Under the pieces are notes generated by a model. That model was not told where the DNA came from and made no database searches. It was given only the letters and a program-made list of their open reading frames with translations. A stretch of 64,000 nt of DNA from Labilithrix luteola. Lineage in GTDB: Bacteria; Myxococcota_A; Polyangia; Polyangiales; Polyangiaceae. Positions 43,346-51,982 of the stretch are shown here, in pieces (positions within the stretch are counted from its first letter, which is position 1; every line of letters begins with the position of its first letter). The stretch covers positions 1,922,001 through 1,986,000 of the forward strand of contig NZ_CP012333.1 in NCBI RefSeq assembly GCF_001263205.1, in the 5' to 3' direction. Both the position numbers and the translations under genes were made by a program.

Positions 43346-43369
43346 GAATCGGTCGAGCTCGTTCGTGCG
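43346..43369. repeat. 24-bp direct repeat, copy 2
   Basis: Second copy of the repeat at 41164-41187, in the leader of the AraC gene, 2182 bases away. Confidence 0.75.
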
Positions 43370-43469
43370 TCGGAGATCGACGTGCACCGTCGGGACGGGT
43401 GGGAGCAAACTATCCCGCTTCGAACGGTGACCACGAAGCGCGGCCGCTCTTTGGGTTAGCCTGGACCCC

Positions 43470-44375
43470 ATGACGATGAAGAGCGTGGTCGTCGGTTCGG
43501 CTGTGGTCGCGTTGGTTCTCGCAGCGTGTGGCGATAGCAGCAGCGACTCCGCCTTCGGCGATCGGCCGGGCGGAAGCAGCGGATCGAACGGGAGCAGCGG
43601 CAACACGTTCCAACCGAACGATGACGCGGGCGGCGGCGGCAACGGCGGAGGAACGAATCCCGACGGCGGCTGCGGTCCGAACCTCACCGGCATCGTCCGC
43701 GACTTCAAAGCGTACAAGGGCGGCGCGGGGCACCCGGACTTCGAGCACTTCGATGGATCCGGCCAGAAGAAGATGGTCAAGGCGCTGCTCGGCGCCGACA
43801 AGAAGCCTGTCTTCAACCCCGACCCCGATCCGTTCGAGCCCGATCCGCGCGCCTCGACAATCAACGGCAAGCACGCCTTCATCACGAGCGAGGCGGGCTT
43901 CCAGCAGTGGTACCGCGACACGCCAGACGTCAATCAGGCGTTCGAATACCGCCTTGTTCTCACGCCCGGCGCGAACGGAGTGTCGACGTATTCGAACGAC
44001 CACTTCTTTCCGATCGACGGCAAAGGCTTCGGCGACGAAGGTCTCACCGACGTCGAAGGAAAACTCCACAACTTCGGCTTCACGTTCGAGCTCCACACGG
44101 AGTTCAAATACAACGGCGGCGAGGTATTCACGTTCACCGGCGACGACGACCTATGGACGTTCATCAATGGCAAGCTCGCCATCGATCTCGGAGGTTTGCA
44201 TTCGAAGCAAACCCAGAGCGTGAGCCTGGACGAGATCGCGAAGGACTTCGGGATCGAGAAGGGTAAGACCTATGCGCTCGACGTATTTCACGCCGAGCGT
44301 AAGTCCCAAGCCTCGAACTTCCGCATCGACACGAGCATCGAGTTCACGAACTGCAACCCGATCATCGTTCACTGA
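43470..44375 (+). CDS. Fibro-slime domain lipoprotein
   Basis: 301 residues. Lipobox VLAACG (Cys20) and a long Gly/Ser/Asn linker. The domain from about 75 to 300 is the fibro-slime type: RDFKAYKG, FTFTGDDDLWTFINGKLAIDLGGLH and LDVFHAERKSQASNFRIDTSI, a PA14-like carbohydrate-binding fold first defined in Fibrobacter and Dictyostelium proteins. The DDD stretch would bind calcium. It lies alone, facing the converging GFA gene. Confidence 0.9.
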   Translation: MTMKSVVVGSAVVALVLAACGDSSSDSAFGDRPGGSSGSNGSSGNTFQPNDDAGGGGNGGGTNPDGGCGPNLTGIVRDFKAYKGGAGHPDFEHFDGSGQKKMVKALLGADKKPVFNPDPDPFEPDPRASTINGKHAFITSEAGFQQWYRDTPDVNQAFEYRLVLTPGANGVSTYSNDHFFPIDGKGFGDEGLTDVEGKLHNFGFTFELHTEFKYNGGEVFTFTGDDDLWTFINGKLAIDLGGLHSKQTQSVSLDEIAKDFGIEKGKTYALDVFHAERKSQASNFRIDTSIEFTNCNPIIVH

Positions 44376-44403
44376 CGCGCGTCGTCGGTGATTCGAAATC
44401 GAC

Positions 44404-44913
44404 TCAGTACGTAAAGCTCCGTGGGCGGAAGCCCATCGCGAAGCGCGCGCCGATCAGCCTCCACATGAACTTCCCGGAGTGCCCGGCATAGCTGGGCACG
44501 TCCTCGGTGAGCTCGACTCCCGCGGGACGCTCCTTGGTCATGACGCGCATCTCGATCGGCGGCGCGCCTTCGGAGAAGCGCTTGCGATAGAAGCTGAGCC
44601 AGTGCCCCTTCGTCATGTCGAGGAACATGGCCGAATTGCAGCACGTGGCCCGCACACGGCGCGTCGGCGACTCCGGCTTGAGTCGCTGTTCCTCGAGCCG
44701 CTCGGCGCCCCGGATGAAGCGCACACGATCCTTCCGGAAAAGAACGTACTCCGTTCCGCCGTCGGGTCCGACCACGGCCGGCGCGGATGAAGACTCCGCG
44801 AGGCGGCGCCCGCCCTCTTGGCAGCTCGCGCAGTAGCAGACCGAGCTGACGATGGGCGCACCGGTCGCTTCGAGCGCGACCTGACCGCACCGGCACGATG
44901 CGAGGAGCATCAT
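44404..44913 (-). CDS. GFA-family (Gfa-like zinc) protein
   Basis: 169 residues from ATG 44913, overlapping the VOC gene stop. The zinc-binding set of the glutathione-dependent formaldehyde-activating family is present: CRCGQVALE, VCYCASCQ and a later RATCCNSAMF. The C-terminal part carries a WRLIGARFAMG ending. Members were named for formaldehyde-glutathione adduct formation, but most are uncharacterised. Operon partner is the VOC protein. Confidence 0.9.
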   Translation of the reverse strand: MMLLASCRCGQVALEATGAPIVSSVCYCASCQEGGRRLAESSSAPAVVGPDGGTEYVLFRKDRVRFIRGAERLEEQRLKPESPTRRVRATCCNSAMFLDMTKGHWLSFYRKRFSEGAPPIEMRVMTKERPAGVELTEDVPSYAGHSGKFMWRLIGARFAMGFRPRSFTY

Positions 44914-45275
44914 CGGCTGCCCAGGACCATCCGGTTTCCTTCGCTGTCGCGAAACTCGGCGACGATGCGCCCTTTCTGCCACGGCGCCTCGCTCGGCTCG
45001 GTCACGATCTCGACGCCCGCAGCCTTCAGCGCGCGAACCTTCCCTTCGACGTCGTCGTCGACGAACACCAGTACGGGCTCGTCGAGGTTCGCATCGTCCC
45101 TGCGGCGGATGAAGTGCAAGTGCGTCTGCGCTCCCGGCAGTGCGAGCTCGACCCAGCGCCATCCGCTCGGCCCCATCGCCGCGTCGGCGACGACCTGACA
45201 GCCGAGGTGCTGCGTGTAGAAGCTCTTTGCACGGTCCTGATCGGTGACGGGAAGCTCGGCGAATTGGATGTGCAT
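44910..45275 (-). CDS. VOC-family (glyoxalase-like) protein
   Basis: 121 residues. Opens with FAELPVTDQDRAKSFYTQHLG and repeats the beta-alpha-beta-beta-beta unit of the vicinal oxygen chelate fold; metal-ligand-like residues include H53-L-H55 (THLHF). Likely a small dioxygenase/isomerase or resistance-type protein. It is first in an operon with the GFA gene and is divergent from a TetR gene over an operator region. Confidence 0.9.
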   Translation of the reverse strand: MHIQFAELPVTDQDRAKSFYTQHLGCQVVADAAMGPSGWRWVELALPGAQTHLHFIRRRDDANLDEPVLVFVDDDVEGKVRALKAAGVEIVTEPSEAPWQKGRIVAEFRDSEGNRMVLGSR

Positions 45276-45339
45276 GACTCTCTCCTCTTCAAGCTTTGAG
45301 GCAGCTTGGTGGGCGGCTTCGATGGGCTGCGAGAACCAA

Positions 45340-45382
45340 ACTAGACCGTCCAGTTCCGTTTCATGGAACTAGACTGTCCAGT
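45340..45382. promoter_or_regulatory. Two TetR-type operators in the VOC/TetR divergent promoter
   Basis: ACTAGACCGTCCAGT (45340-45354) and ACTAGACTGTCCAGT (45368-45382) are near-palindromic 15-mers with consensus ACTRGACNGTCYAGT, 28 bases centre to centre. They lie between the VOC start and the TetR start, where the TetR protein would repress both directions. Confidence 0.72.
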
Positions 45383-45423
45383 ACCCGGATGTCAACTCGG
45401 GCCGTTTCAGGTACGACAGGCCA

Positions 45424-46146
45424 ATGGCGACCAAGGCTGCTGCAGCACGAACGACGGAGCGCGAGGAGTCATCGAGGTCCGCGCGGAAGCGTAAGGCGAT
45501 CGTCGACGCAGCCACGAAGGTGTTCCTGGCCGGCGGCTACCTCGGGGCCAACGTGGATGAGATTGCCTCCGTCTCCGGCGTCTCGAAGCAGACCGTCTAC
45601 AAGCACTTCGAAAACAAGGAGGCGCTCTTCGTCGAGATCGTGACGAACGTGAGCAGCACCGCCTCCGACACCGTTCACAACGAGGCGCCTGAGCTCGAGG
45701 AAGGCGGCGACGTGGCCGCCTATCTCGTCGACTACGCCTATCGCCAGCTCACCGTGGTGCTGACCCCGCGCACGATGCAGCTTCGGCGACTCGTCATCGG
45801 TGAGGTCGGGCGCTTTCCAGAACTCGCCCGCGCCCTCTACGAACGCGGCCCTCAGCGCGCCTTGGATGCCCTCGCGGCGCTGTTCGGGCGTCTGACGGAA
45901 CGAGGCGTTCTCGACGTCGACGATCCGAAGGTTGCCGCCTCGCATTTCAACTGGCTGGTCATGTCCGAGGCGTTGAACCGAGCCATGCTTCTCGGCGACG
46001 CGGCGATCCCGAAACCGGCTGAGCTTCAGAAGCACGCCGAGGCGGGCGTCAGGGTGTTCCTGGCCGCTTATGGCGGAGCTCGCTCGTCTGCCGGCCGTCC
46101 ACGCGCGGTGCCCGTCAGGGCCAAGAAGAAGGCGACGCAGCGGTGA
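45424..46146 (+). CDS. TetR-family transcriptional regulator
   Basis: 240 residues from ATG 45424. The HTH (about 20-70) has KAIVDAATKVFLAGGYLGANVDEIASVSGVSKQT split by the recognition helix TVYKHFENKEALF. The ligand-binding C-terminus is helical and ends in a basic tail (RAKKKATQR). Divergent from the VOC/GFA operon over two operator copies, it is most likely its repressor; the effector is unknown. Confidence 0.93.
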   Translation: MATKAAAARTTEREESSRSARKRKAIVDAATKVFLAGGYLGANVDEIASVSGVSKQTVYKHFENKEALFVEIVTNVSSTASDTVHNEAPELEEGGDVAAYLVDYAYRQLTVVLTPRTMQLRRLVIGEVGRFPELARALYERGPQRALDALAALFGRLTERGVLDVDDPKVAASHFNWLVMSEALNRAMLLGDAAIPKPAELQKHAEAGVRVFLAAYGGARSSAGRPRAVPVRAKKKATQR

Positions 46147-46161
46147 GCCGTCGCGACGCCC

Positions 46162-47142
46162 TCAACGCCCGCGCGCGCGTGTGGCGGAAGGATGTTCGCC
46201 AAAGCGGGCGTAGTACCAAGCGCTGAACCGACCGAGGTGCGTGAAGCCGCATTCGAGCGCGACTTCGTTCACCGCCTTGGGCTCGTCGATCGACAACAGC
46301 TGGTGGGCGCGTTCGAGACGTCGCTCACGCAAGAATTCCATCGGCGTCGAGCCGCGGTGCTTCGAGAAAGCAGCCTGCAGCGAGCGGATCGAGACGCCGG
46401 CCGCCCGTGCGAGATCGGCCATGCGAATGGGCTTCCCCGCGTTCGCGTCGAGGAACTCCGTCGCCACGCGCACGTGCCGCGGCTCCCCGGCATGGGCTTT
46501 CGCGTCGAAGAGCTGGCGCGCATTGTGAGGATGTCCGACCAGCAAATTGGCGACGAGCGTATCGGCGAAGCGCGTCCCCACGAGTGGCGACTCGACCAGT
46601 GGTCCGCCCTCGTCGACCTCGGCCACGATGAACCTGACGAGCCGATCCAGCGACGCGCCGACGCCCGAATCGAGTGCCATTCGCGGTTCGAACTGAATGC
46701 GTCCTTTGGGGGTCCCGCCCGTGAGCGCGAGCACCATCGCGATCATCTCACGCTCGTCGATGATGAACTGGAGTCCGCGATAGGCATTCCCGAAGGAGAA
46801 CGCCCGCGGCCCCGATGGCGAACCGAGAAACGTCGACCGCCCTCTCGCGATGTCGACCGCCACTCCGCCGGCCCTCGCCTCGCCGGCGACATCCGTCAGG
46901 GGAAACGACGCGGTGAAAGATGCCGCCGTATCCTCGGAGGTGGCGCGGAAAGCGCCGCCGTACTCCTGCGCGGCGAGGACGACCGAGCCGACGCGGACCC
47001 GATGCCCCAACCAACGAAACGAGTTCCGCCGGTCGAGCGACTCGATTCGAATGGGCGTGGCAAGCTGCGCGAAGACAGACTGCGCCTCGTCCAGACTGGA
47101 CGTGGAAATCGACGGATGGCCCGCGAGCGGCAGCCGGCGCAT
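46162..47142 (-). CDS. AraC-family regulator (AraC-binding-2 type)
   Basis: 326 residues from ATG 47142. The N-terminal 200 residues resemble the AraC_binding_2 region of regulators such as FeaR/XylS relatives. The HTH pair (about 222-322) has FLDANAGKPIRMADLARAAGVSIRSLQ, then FLRERRLERAHQLL and VALECGFTHLGRFSAWYYARFGE. It converges on the TetR gene; no target gene is evident nearby. Confidence 0.9.
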   Translation of the reverse strand: MRRLPLAGHPSISTSSLDEAQSVFAQLATPIRIESLDRRNSFRWLGHRVRVGSVVLAAQEYGGAFRATSEDTAASFTASFPLTDVAGEARAGGVAVDIARGRSTFLGSPSGPRAFSFGNAYRGLQFIIDEREMIAMVLALTGGTPKGRIQFEPRMALDSGVGASLDRLVRFIVAEVDEGGPLVESPLVGTRFADTLVANLLVGHPHNARQLFDAKAHAGEPRHVRVATEFLDANAGKPIRMADLARAAGVSIRSLQAAFSKHRGSTPMEFLRERRLERAHQLLSIDEPKAVNEVALECGFTHLGRFSAWYYARFGEHPSATRARGR

Positions 47143-47228
47143 GTGCAGCTGACAAGCCTACCTGCTTTTTGCCGGCGCTGCCGCGTCTCGTGGGCATAAG
47201 CCCCCTGTGCATCAGAGGGTCGGAAGGG

Positions 47229-48557
47229 TCAGGGCGTCGTGCGAAAGAGCGCCGAACCGTACACAAGGTAGAGATCCCCGGCTGCGTCGAACGCCATACC
47301 TTGGAAGCTCGTCGTCGTTCCGCCGGACTTCGGAAGCTCGACCTTCGTCCAAGCCACGCCGCGATTCTTCGTCACGAAAAGGCCCTCATTGACGCCCGAC
47401 GGCCCCGTCCCCTGGTAGGCGGGCATGTGCACGGCGAGCGTATCGGGCGCGGCGGGCGAGAAGGAGAATACGTCCCAATCCACCCCCCACGGCGGAAGCT
47501 GAACGGCCGAGAACGAGACACCTCCGTCCGTCGATGCGTACGTGGTTCCCCCCGACGCGTTGACAGGCATCGTCGCCGCATACACGCGCGAGCCGTTCTT
47601 GGAGGCGCGGAGCATGGTAGGAACCTGGCCCGCGACGATGCCCGTGGCTGCGGTCGCGTCGCACGCGAGGTTGGCGCCGTTCAACGAACACCTCCGGACC
47701 TCGATCGCTCCCGTACGGGTCGTGACGAACGCAACCAGATGCGTGTCGTCGTAGAAGGAGAGGAAGTTCAACTTCGCATTCGAGGTACCGACCGGCCATG
47801 GAACGGAGTCCTCGAGATGTCCCGTCGTGTCGAAGATCTCGCTGCCGCTCGTGAAGGCGTCGCTGCCGCTCGTGAAGATGTCGCGCCCCGTGTTCGTGGC
47901 AGCGAGCGCCATGATGGCCGGCGGCCACCGGTTACCACCAGACGAGGGCAATCCATTGGGCAGGTGCATCGCATTCCAGGTCCATCCCCCTCCCGGACTC
48001 GCCGTCGCGAGCTTCCATGGATACGGGTTTTGCCCGAGCCCGCCGACCGCCTCGGGAAAACAGCACACGTACGCGAACGAGCGCCCACTCCCGTCGATGC
48101 CACCCGCTTTCCATAGCACCGTCGAAGGAGGCGCGTTCTGATCGACGTTTCCCGTCCACACGAGCGCTTTATGGAGGGAACCGTCGAGCCACTCGATCGC
48201 TATCGGTCCCCGGATCGACGGCGACGATCCGATCAGCAGGTGCGCGGGCGTCACCGGGTCGGCGTATAGGCGGTTCGGTGCGGTGACACCCAATGCGGCC
48301 CCGAGAGTCAACGCATCCACCACCACCGTCCAGTCGGCGGGTGCACTCGCGTCGACCGACGCATCGGATTTTCCTGCATCCCGTCCGGCCTCGGCAGAGC
48401 CGCTGTCCGGAGCGCTCTCGTCTCCTCCGTCTCCTCCACCGGGCAAAGGCACGTCCGAGGTCGTCGGATGTGACGATCCGGGAGCTGCTGCGTCGCCGTC
48501 ACCTCCGCAAGCCCCGCCCGCGATCAGCACGAGCACGCCCAAGCATTGCTTCCACAT
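47229..48557 (-). CDS. BNR-like propeller lipoprotein with shared-promoter element
   Basis: 442 residues from ATG 48557, with GGGAGGTG upstream and lipobox AGGACG. After an Asp/Ser/Ala linker the protein has propeller-like repeats with Asp-box or kelch-like turns (NTGRDIFTSGS, STDGGVSFSA, TKNRGVAWTK), as in sialidase-type BNR proteins, though no catalytic set is visible. A short tandem duplication FTSGSD/FTSGSE is seen. Its promoter region carries the conserved 41-bp element at 48631-48671. Confidence 0.75.
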   Translation of the reverse strand: MWKQCLGVLVLIAGGACGGDGDAAAPGSSHPTTSDVPLPGGGDGGDESAPDSGSAEAGRDAGKSDASVDASAPADWTVVVDALTLGAALGVTAPNRLYADPVTPAHLLIGSSPSIRGPIAIEWLDGSLHKALVWTGNVDQNAPPSTVLWKAGGIDGSGRSFAYVCCFPEAVGGLGQNPYPWKLATASPGGGWTWNAMHLPNGLPSSGGNRWPPAIMALAATNTGRDIFTSGSDAFTSGSEIFDTTGHLEDSVPWPVGTSNAKLNFLSFYDDTHLVAFVTTRTGAIEVRRCSLNGANLACDATAATGIVAGQVPTMLRASKNGSRVYAATMPVNASGGTTYASTDGGVSFSAVQLPPWGVDWDVFSFSPAAPDTLAVHMPAYQGTGPSGVNEGLFVTKNRGVAWTKVELPKSGGTTTSFQGMAFDAAGDLYLVYGSALFRTTP

Positions 48558-48630
48558 CGCGCACCTCCCTCGGCGGTATCGAGGGGCGACCGCCCCTTCG
48601 AATCCAACCTCGTTCGAGGTCAGAGCGCGG

Positions 48631-48671
48631 CTACGACATGACGGCGAGGCGCTTGTCGCATGAAATCGACA
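48631..48671 (-). promoter_or_regulatory. Conserved 41-bp promoter-like element, copy 1
   Basis: On the minus strand: TGTCGATTT, 2 bases, TGCGAC, 17 bases with CGCCT inside, then GTCGTAG. The last lies 73 bases upstream of the ATG at 48557. Thirty-one of 41 positions are identical to copies at 50435-50475 and 54465-54505, with no length change. TGCGAC and GTCGTAG at 17-bp spacing fit a -35/-10 pair; TGTCGATTT would be an upstream site. Confidence 0.75.
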
Positions 48672-48718
48672 CGCAGTCGTTCGGTGGCGTGCCGATCTCG
48701 CGGGGGGCACTTCGTGTG

Positions 48719-50419
48719 TCACCAAGGAATGCGCGGTGGCGTGAACGACGGGTCCAGCGTCTCGACGATGAACGCCGTGTAACGTTCGCACGCCTCCATC
48801 CATGCCGCGCGCCCCGCGGGGTCGTCACGGAGTCTCAGCGCGATTTCATCGGGTGATTCGGAGATGGCGAAATCGGTCTCGATGCGCCAGTCGAACGACG
48901 GCGCGCCGAGCCCCCAGGCTTCGTCCCCGTCGGCAAAACGGAGCACGTCCGTCAAACGCCGCGGAGCGGTGTCTTCGTGGTCGTCATTCTCGTCCTCCTC
49001 ACCGTCCTCGACGTCCTCCTCCTCGTCCTCCTCTTCGGCTCCGGACGGGGCGAGCAACACGTCGGTCGATGCGCGGACGATCAACGAGGAGAGGGCGGCG
49101 CAAACATCTCGGAAGGCGATCGCATCACCGACCGGGGCAAACACGAGGCCCGGAGCTGCCTGCGAGTCTTGGCCGGTCATCGGAACGAAGTCTCCGTCGA
49201 AGGACGCGAGCTCGATGCGCGTCCCCACGTCGAGCACGATACGGAATCGCATCGTGTGACGGCCGATGTGGAGGTCAACGACGTTCACCGTCAAACCGTC
49301 CTCGTCCTCTTCGATACGGTGATCCGATCGGAAGGTCGGAAGAAGCTGCGTGATGGTGTGCTCATTCCACGACACACGCACCGGGCGAGCGGGCGGCGGC
49401 CCTTCGTCGAGCCATCGACGAACGACCGTGAGCGGTTTCACGGTCAATAGATCGTGAGGCATGCAATCGGAGAGCGCCGCCGACCTCGCTCGACGTTCGA
49501 GATCTCCGCGCCATGCATCGAGGGCCGCGCGGACCGTGTTCTGCGCAGCCTCGTCGACCGGAGCCTCTCGAAGAAAGTCCTCGCCCTCGAGCCGGTCGAA
49601 GAACACCTCTTGCTCGCGCTCCTCCGTACCGACGACGAGGACGAGCGGCACTTTCACACGACCGCTCGGCTCCACCACGGATTCACCGGCGAGGCGAAGT
49701 GAGCACGGCTCACCATCGACATCGAACGCGAAGAGCGGGCCGTCGCCGACGAGGTCCTGCCAATCCCGCAAGACCCAGACGCCGAAGGAGGTCGGTCGTG
49801 TACGAAGCGCACGCCGGAGCATGCCGGCGCTCAGATGGCGGTTGACCTCGCCGTACTCCTCGTCCGCAGAGGCAACGAGCGCTGCACGCGCGGCCTCGAC
49901 GTCGAAGGGCCAGGCATCTTCGGAGCGAAGGCTCGTCGACTCGTAGCACCAGTAGTCGTCGACCCCGGCGCGTTGGCGATGCGCGATGAGCACCCCGGCA
50001 TGGGGAGCGATGGCCCTCGCATCCGCGCTCAGACGCCAATAGCGGAATGCGACCAGGCGCACGCGGCCGCTCCCCCACTCGGTCTCGAAGCGGTCGAGCT
50101 CACCACGACGAGCGGCGTCGAGGACGGAGCCCTCGGGCACGACCTCCGGATCGACCGGTTGCGCGCCCGCGTAACGTTCGAGGGCGGCGGCGGCATCCGT
50201 CTCGCCCGCGGCACGCGCCAATGCCGCGCCGAAGAGGAGATCGCGCCAAGCGTCCGGCGTGGGCAGGGCGACCTCCTCGTGCGATTCGGGGACGGCGCCC
50301 CATCGTTCGTACGTGGCTCCGAGCGTTGCCTGAGCGCGCCCGACGGCTCGAAGCGCAGCGGCGCGCGTCGAGGCACGCTCATTGTCGAATGCCGTTCGTC
50401 TCGCGGATACGTCGTTCAT
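48719..50419 (-). CDS. Large hypothetical protein with acidic tract and shared-promoter element
   Basis: 566 residues from ATG 50419; the frame to 50434 is rejected because the promoter-like element ends at 50435. No signal or membrane segment, so probably cytosolic. Helical N-terminal third, beta-rich middle (VWVLRDWQDLVGDGPLFAFD, then VRVSWNEHTITQLLP), an acidic run near 480-505 (EEEDEEEDVEDGEEDEN) and an aromatic C-terminus. No family is recognised. It sits between genes for a BNR lipoprotein and an FGE-like lipoprotein and close to two immunity-type genes, so a polymorphic-toxin or immunity context is possible but unproven. Confidence 0.75.
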   Translation of the reverse strand: MNDVSARRTAFDNERASTRAAALRAVGRAQATLGATYERWGAVPESHEEVALPTPDAWRDLLFGAALARAAGETDAAAALERYAGAQPVDPEVVPEGSVLDAARRGELDRFETEWGSGRVRLVAFRYWRLSADARAIAPHAGVLIAHRQRAGVDDYWCYESTSLRSEDAWPFDVEAARAALVASADEEYGEVNRHLSAGMLRRALRTRPTSFGVWVLRDWQDLVGDGPLFAFDVDGEPCSLRLAGESVVEPSGRVKVPLVLVVGTEEREQEVFFDRLEGEDFLREAPVDEAAQNTVRAALDAWRGDLERRARSAALSDCMPHDLLTVKPLTVVRRWLDEGPPPARPVRVSWNEHTITQLLPTFRSDHRIEEDEDGLTVNVVDLHIGRHTMRFRIVLDVGTRIELASFDGDFVPMTGQDSQAAPGLVFAPVGDAIAFRDVCAALSSLIVRASTDVLLAPSGAEEEDEEEDVEDGEEDENDDHEDTAPRRLTDVLRFADGDEAWGLGAPSFDWRIETDFAISESPDEIALRLRDDPAGRAAWMEACERYTAFIVETLDPSFTPPRIPW

Positions 50420-50434
50420 CGACTCACTCCCCAC

Positions 50435-50475
50435 CTACGACAGGACGCCCAGGCGACGGTCGCATCAAATCGACA
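50435..50475 (-). promoter_or_regulatory. Conserved 41-bp promoter-like element, copy 2
   Basis: Same order and spacing as copy 1 (TGTCGATTT, TGCGAC, 17 bases, GTCGTAG). GTCGTAG ends 15 bases before the ATG at 50419, leaving room only for a very short leader. Confidence 0.75.
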
Positions 50476-50717
50476 GCAAGCGTAGCGTGCACGCCCCTCG
50501 GAGGGCCATCGGCCTCAGTCGCTGCCGTCATGATCCAGCTGTGTCGACGGCGCTGGGCAGACATCACGTCGATTTCACCGCGTCCCGGGCCCAGCCGGAG
50601 GGCAAAGCCGCGGACATCGCGCCTAGCACGCCCCATGCATTCTGCCACGACGCACCGGCGGCTCGTTCGCGCGAGCAGGCGGTCGAGGCGCGCGACAGGC
50701 GTGACAGAGGTGCTGCA

Positions 50718-51974
50718 ATGGCCCGAACGTTTCACGTCCACATCTTCGCCATCGTGCTCGCGGCGAGTACGCAGGCATGCGGCGACCCGCCCGCGGGTCC
50801 GATGGCGGGCTTCACGAACCTGGCTTCCTCGTCGGCGCGCGTCACCTCGAGTTGCTCCGGCGATCGCCCCGGGGCCGGAGCTAACTGTGGTTCGAATGCG
50901 GACGAGGACTGTTGCGCGTCCCTCCCGGTTCCAGAGACCTCGTTCCATCGATACAACTCGCCGGCTCATCCAGCTCACGTGAGCGCCTTCTCGCTCGACA
51001 AGTTCGAAATCACCGTCGGTCGAATGCGGGCATTCGTCACCTCGGTCGACGGGAACGTCCGCGGGCATCCTCCGGCCGAAGGCGCAGGCGAACATCCACG
51101 CATTCCCGGCTCGGGCTGGCGCTCCGAATGGAACGACATGCTCCCTACCGACATGGCCGACGTGAACGAACTCCTCGGTCCAGGCTGCGTTGCCGGCGGC
51201 GATCCAAACGAGGGAGGCGCGCCGACCTGGAGGACGACCCCGTCCGAGAACGACAAGAAGCCCGCGAACTGCGCGAGCTGGTTTCTCCTCTTTGCGTTCT
51301 GCATCTGGGATGGAGGCCGCCTACCGACCGAAGCGGAGTTTCAAGCGGCTGCGCTCGGAGGCTCAGAGCAGCGCACGAACGCGTGGGCCGACTCCGTTCT
51401 GGGTGGCAACGCTCTCGCCTACGAAAATGGCGAGAAGCTCGTCGCCGCGTTCCTTTCGCCGGAAGGCGCGGGGCCCGGCGCGTTCGGCATGTACACGGTC
51501 GGCACCCCGATGCGGGACGTCGATCCGACGACCCACATGGCCGATGACGGCGATGCGCACATCGCTCAGGTCGGCGTCCATCCCGCGGGAAATGGTCGCT
51601 GGGGACACGCCGATCTCAACGGCAATCTCTACGAGCTCGTCCTCGACGAGAGCCGGCCCGTCGACGTCACGACGGGGCTTCCCGCAGGCGACGTGTGTAA
51701 CGATTGCGCGAATGTCGACTGGCCGAAGCTCACCGAGACCGACCCCGCTATCGTGCCATTCACCGTCGACGATGGAGCCGATCCTGTCGTCGTTGCCGAC
51801 ATCGCGTCTTGGTCGAAGTACTACGTCGGAGGAGCGCGCATCATCCATGGTGGATCCTGGTCGCACGCGGGCAGCATCACCAACGATCAAAGTCACCAGA
51901 ACGTCGTGCGATTCAAATACCCCGTCATGAGGACATACGAAGCCGTCGGCGCGCGCTGCGCTCGCGACCTCTGA
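50718..51974 (+). CDS. Formylglycine-generating-enzyme-like (FGE-sulfatase domain) lipoprotein
   Basis: 418 residues from ATG 50718 with GAGGTG upstream; lipobox TQACG. The chain follows the FGE/SUMF1 fold: FEITVGRMRAFV, NCASWFLLFAFCIWDGGRLPTEAEFQ, WGHADLNGNLYELVLD, IIHGGSW and the ending VGARCARD. The catalytic cysteine pair that follows GGSW in true formylglycine-generating enzymes is absent (SHAGSITNDQ instead), so it is probably a non-catalytic, binding version. Divergent from the 566-residue protein gene. Confidence 0.85.
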   Translation: MARTFHVHIFAIVLAASTQACGDPPAGPMAGFTNLASSSARVTSSCSGDRPGAGANCGSNADEDCCASLPVPETSFHRYNSPAHPAHVSAFSLDKFEITVGRMRAFVTSVDGNVRGHPPAEGAGEHPRIPGSGWRSEWNDMLPTDMADVNELLGPGCVAGGDPNEGGAPTWRTTPSENDKKPANCASWFLLFAFCIWDGGRLPTEAEFQAAALGGSEQRTNAWADSVLGGNALAYENGEKLVAAFLSPEGAGPGAFGMYTVGTPMRDVDPTTHMADDGDAHIAQVGVHPAGNGRWGHADLNGNLYELVLDESRPVDVTTGLPAGDVCNDCANVDWPKLTETDPAIVPFTVDDGADPVVVADIASWSKYYVGGARIIHGGSWSHAGSITNDQSHQNVVRFKYPVMRTYEAVGARCARDL

Positions 51975-51982
51975 CGAACGTT

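Noticed and set aside
43277..43933. N-terminal extension of the AraC regulator by more than 200 codons
   Set aside because: The extension is Pro/Ser/Leu-rich and overlaps the fibro-slime gene on the other strand; AraC proteins of this type are about 320 residues.
48596..48606. TTCGAATCC-like sequence resembling a tRNA T-loop
   Set aside because: No T-stem pairing, acceptor stem or anticodon arm could be formed around it.
50566..50584. Possible fourth copy of the 41-bp element upstream of the FGE-like gene
   Set aside because: Only GTCGATTTCA matches; the TGCGAC and GTCGTAG blocks are missing and the distance to the start is wrong.
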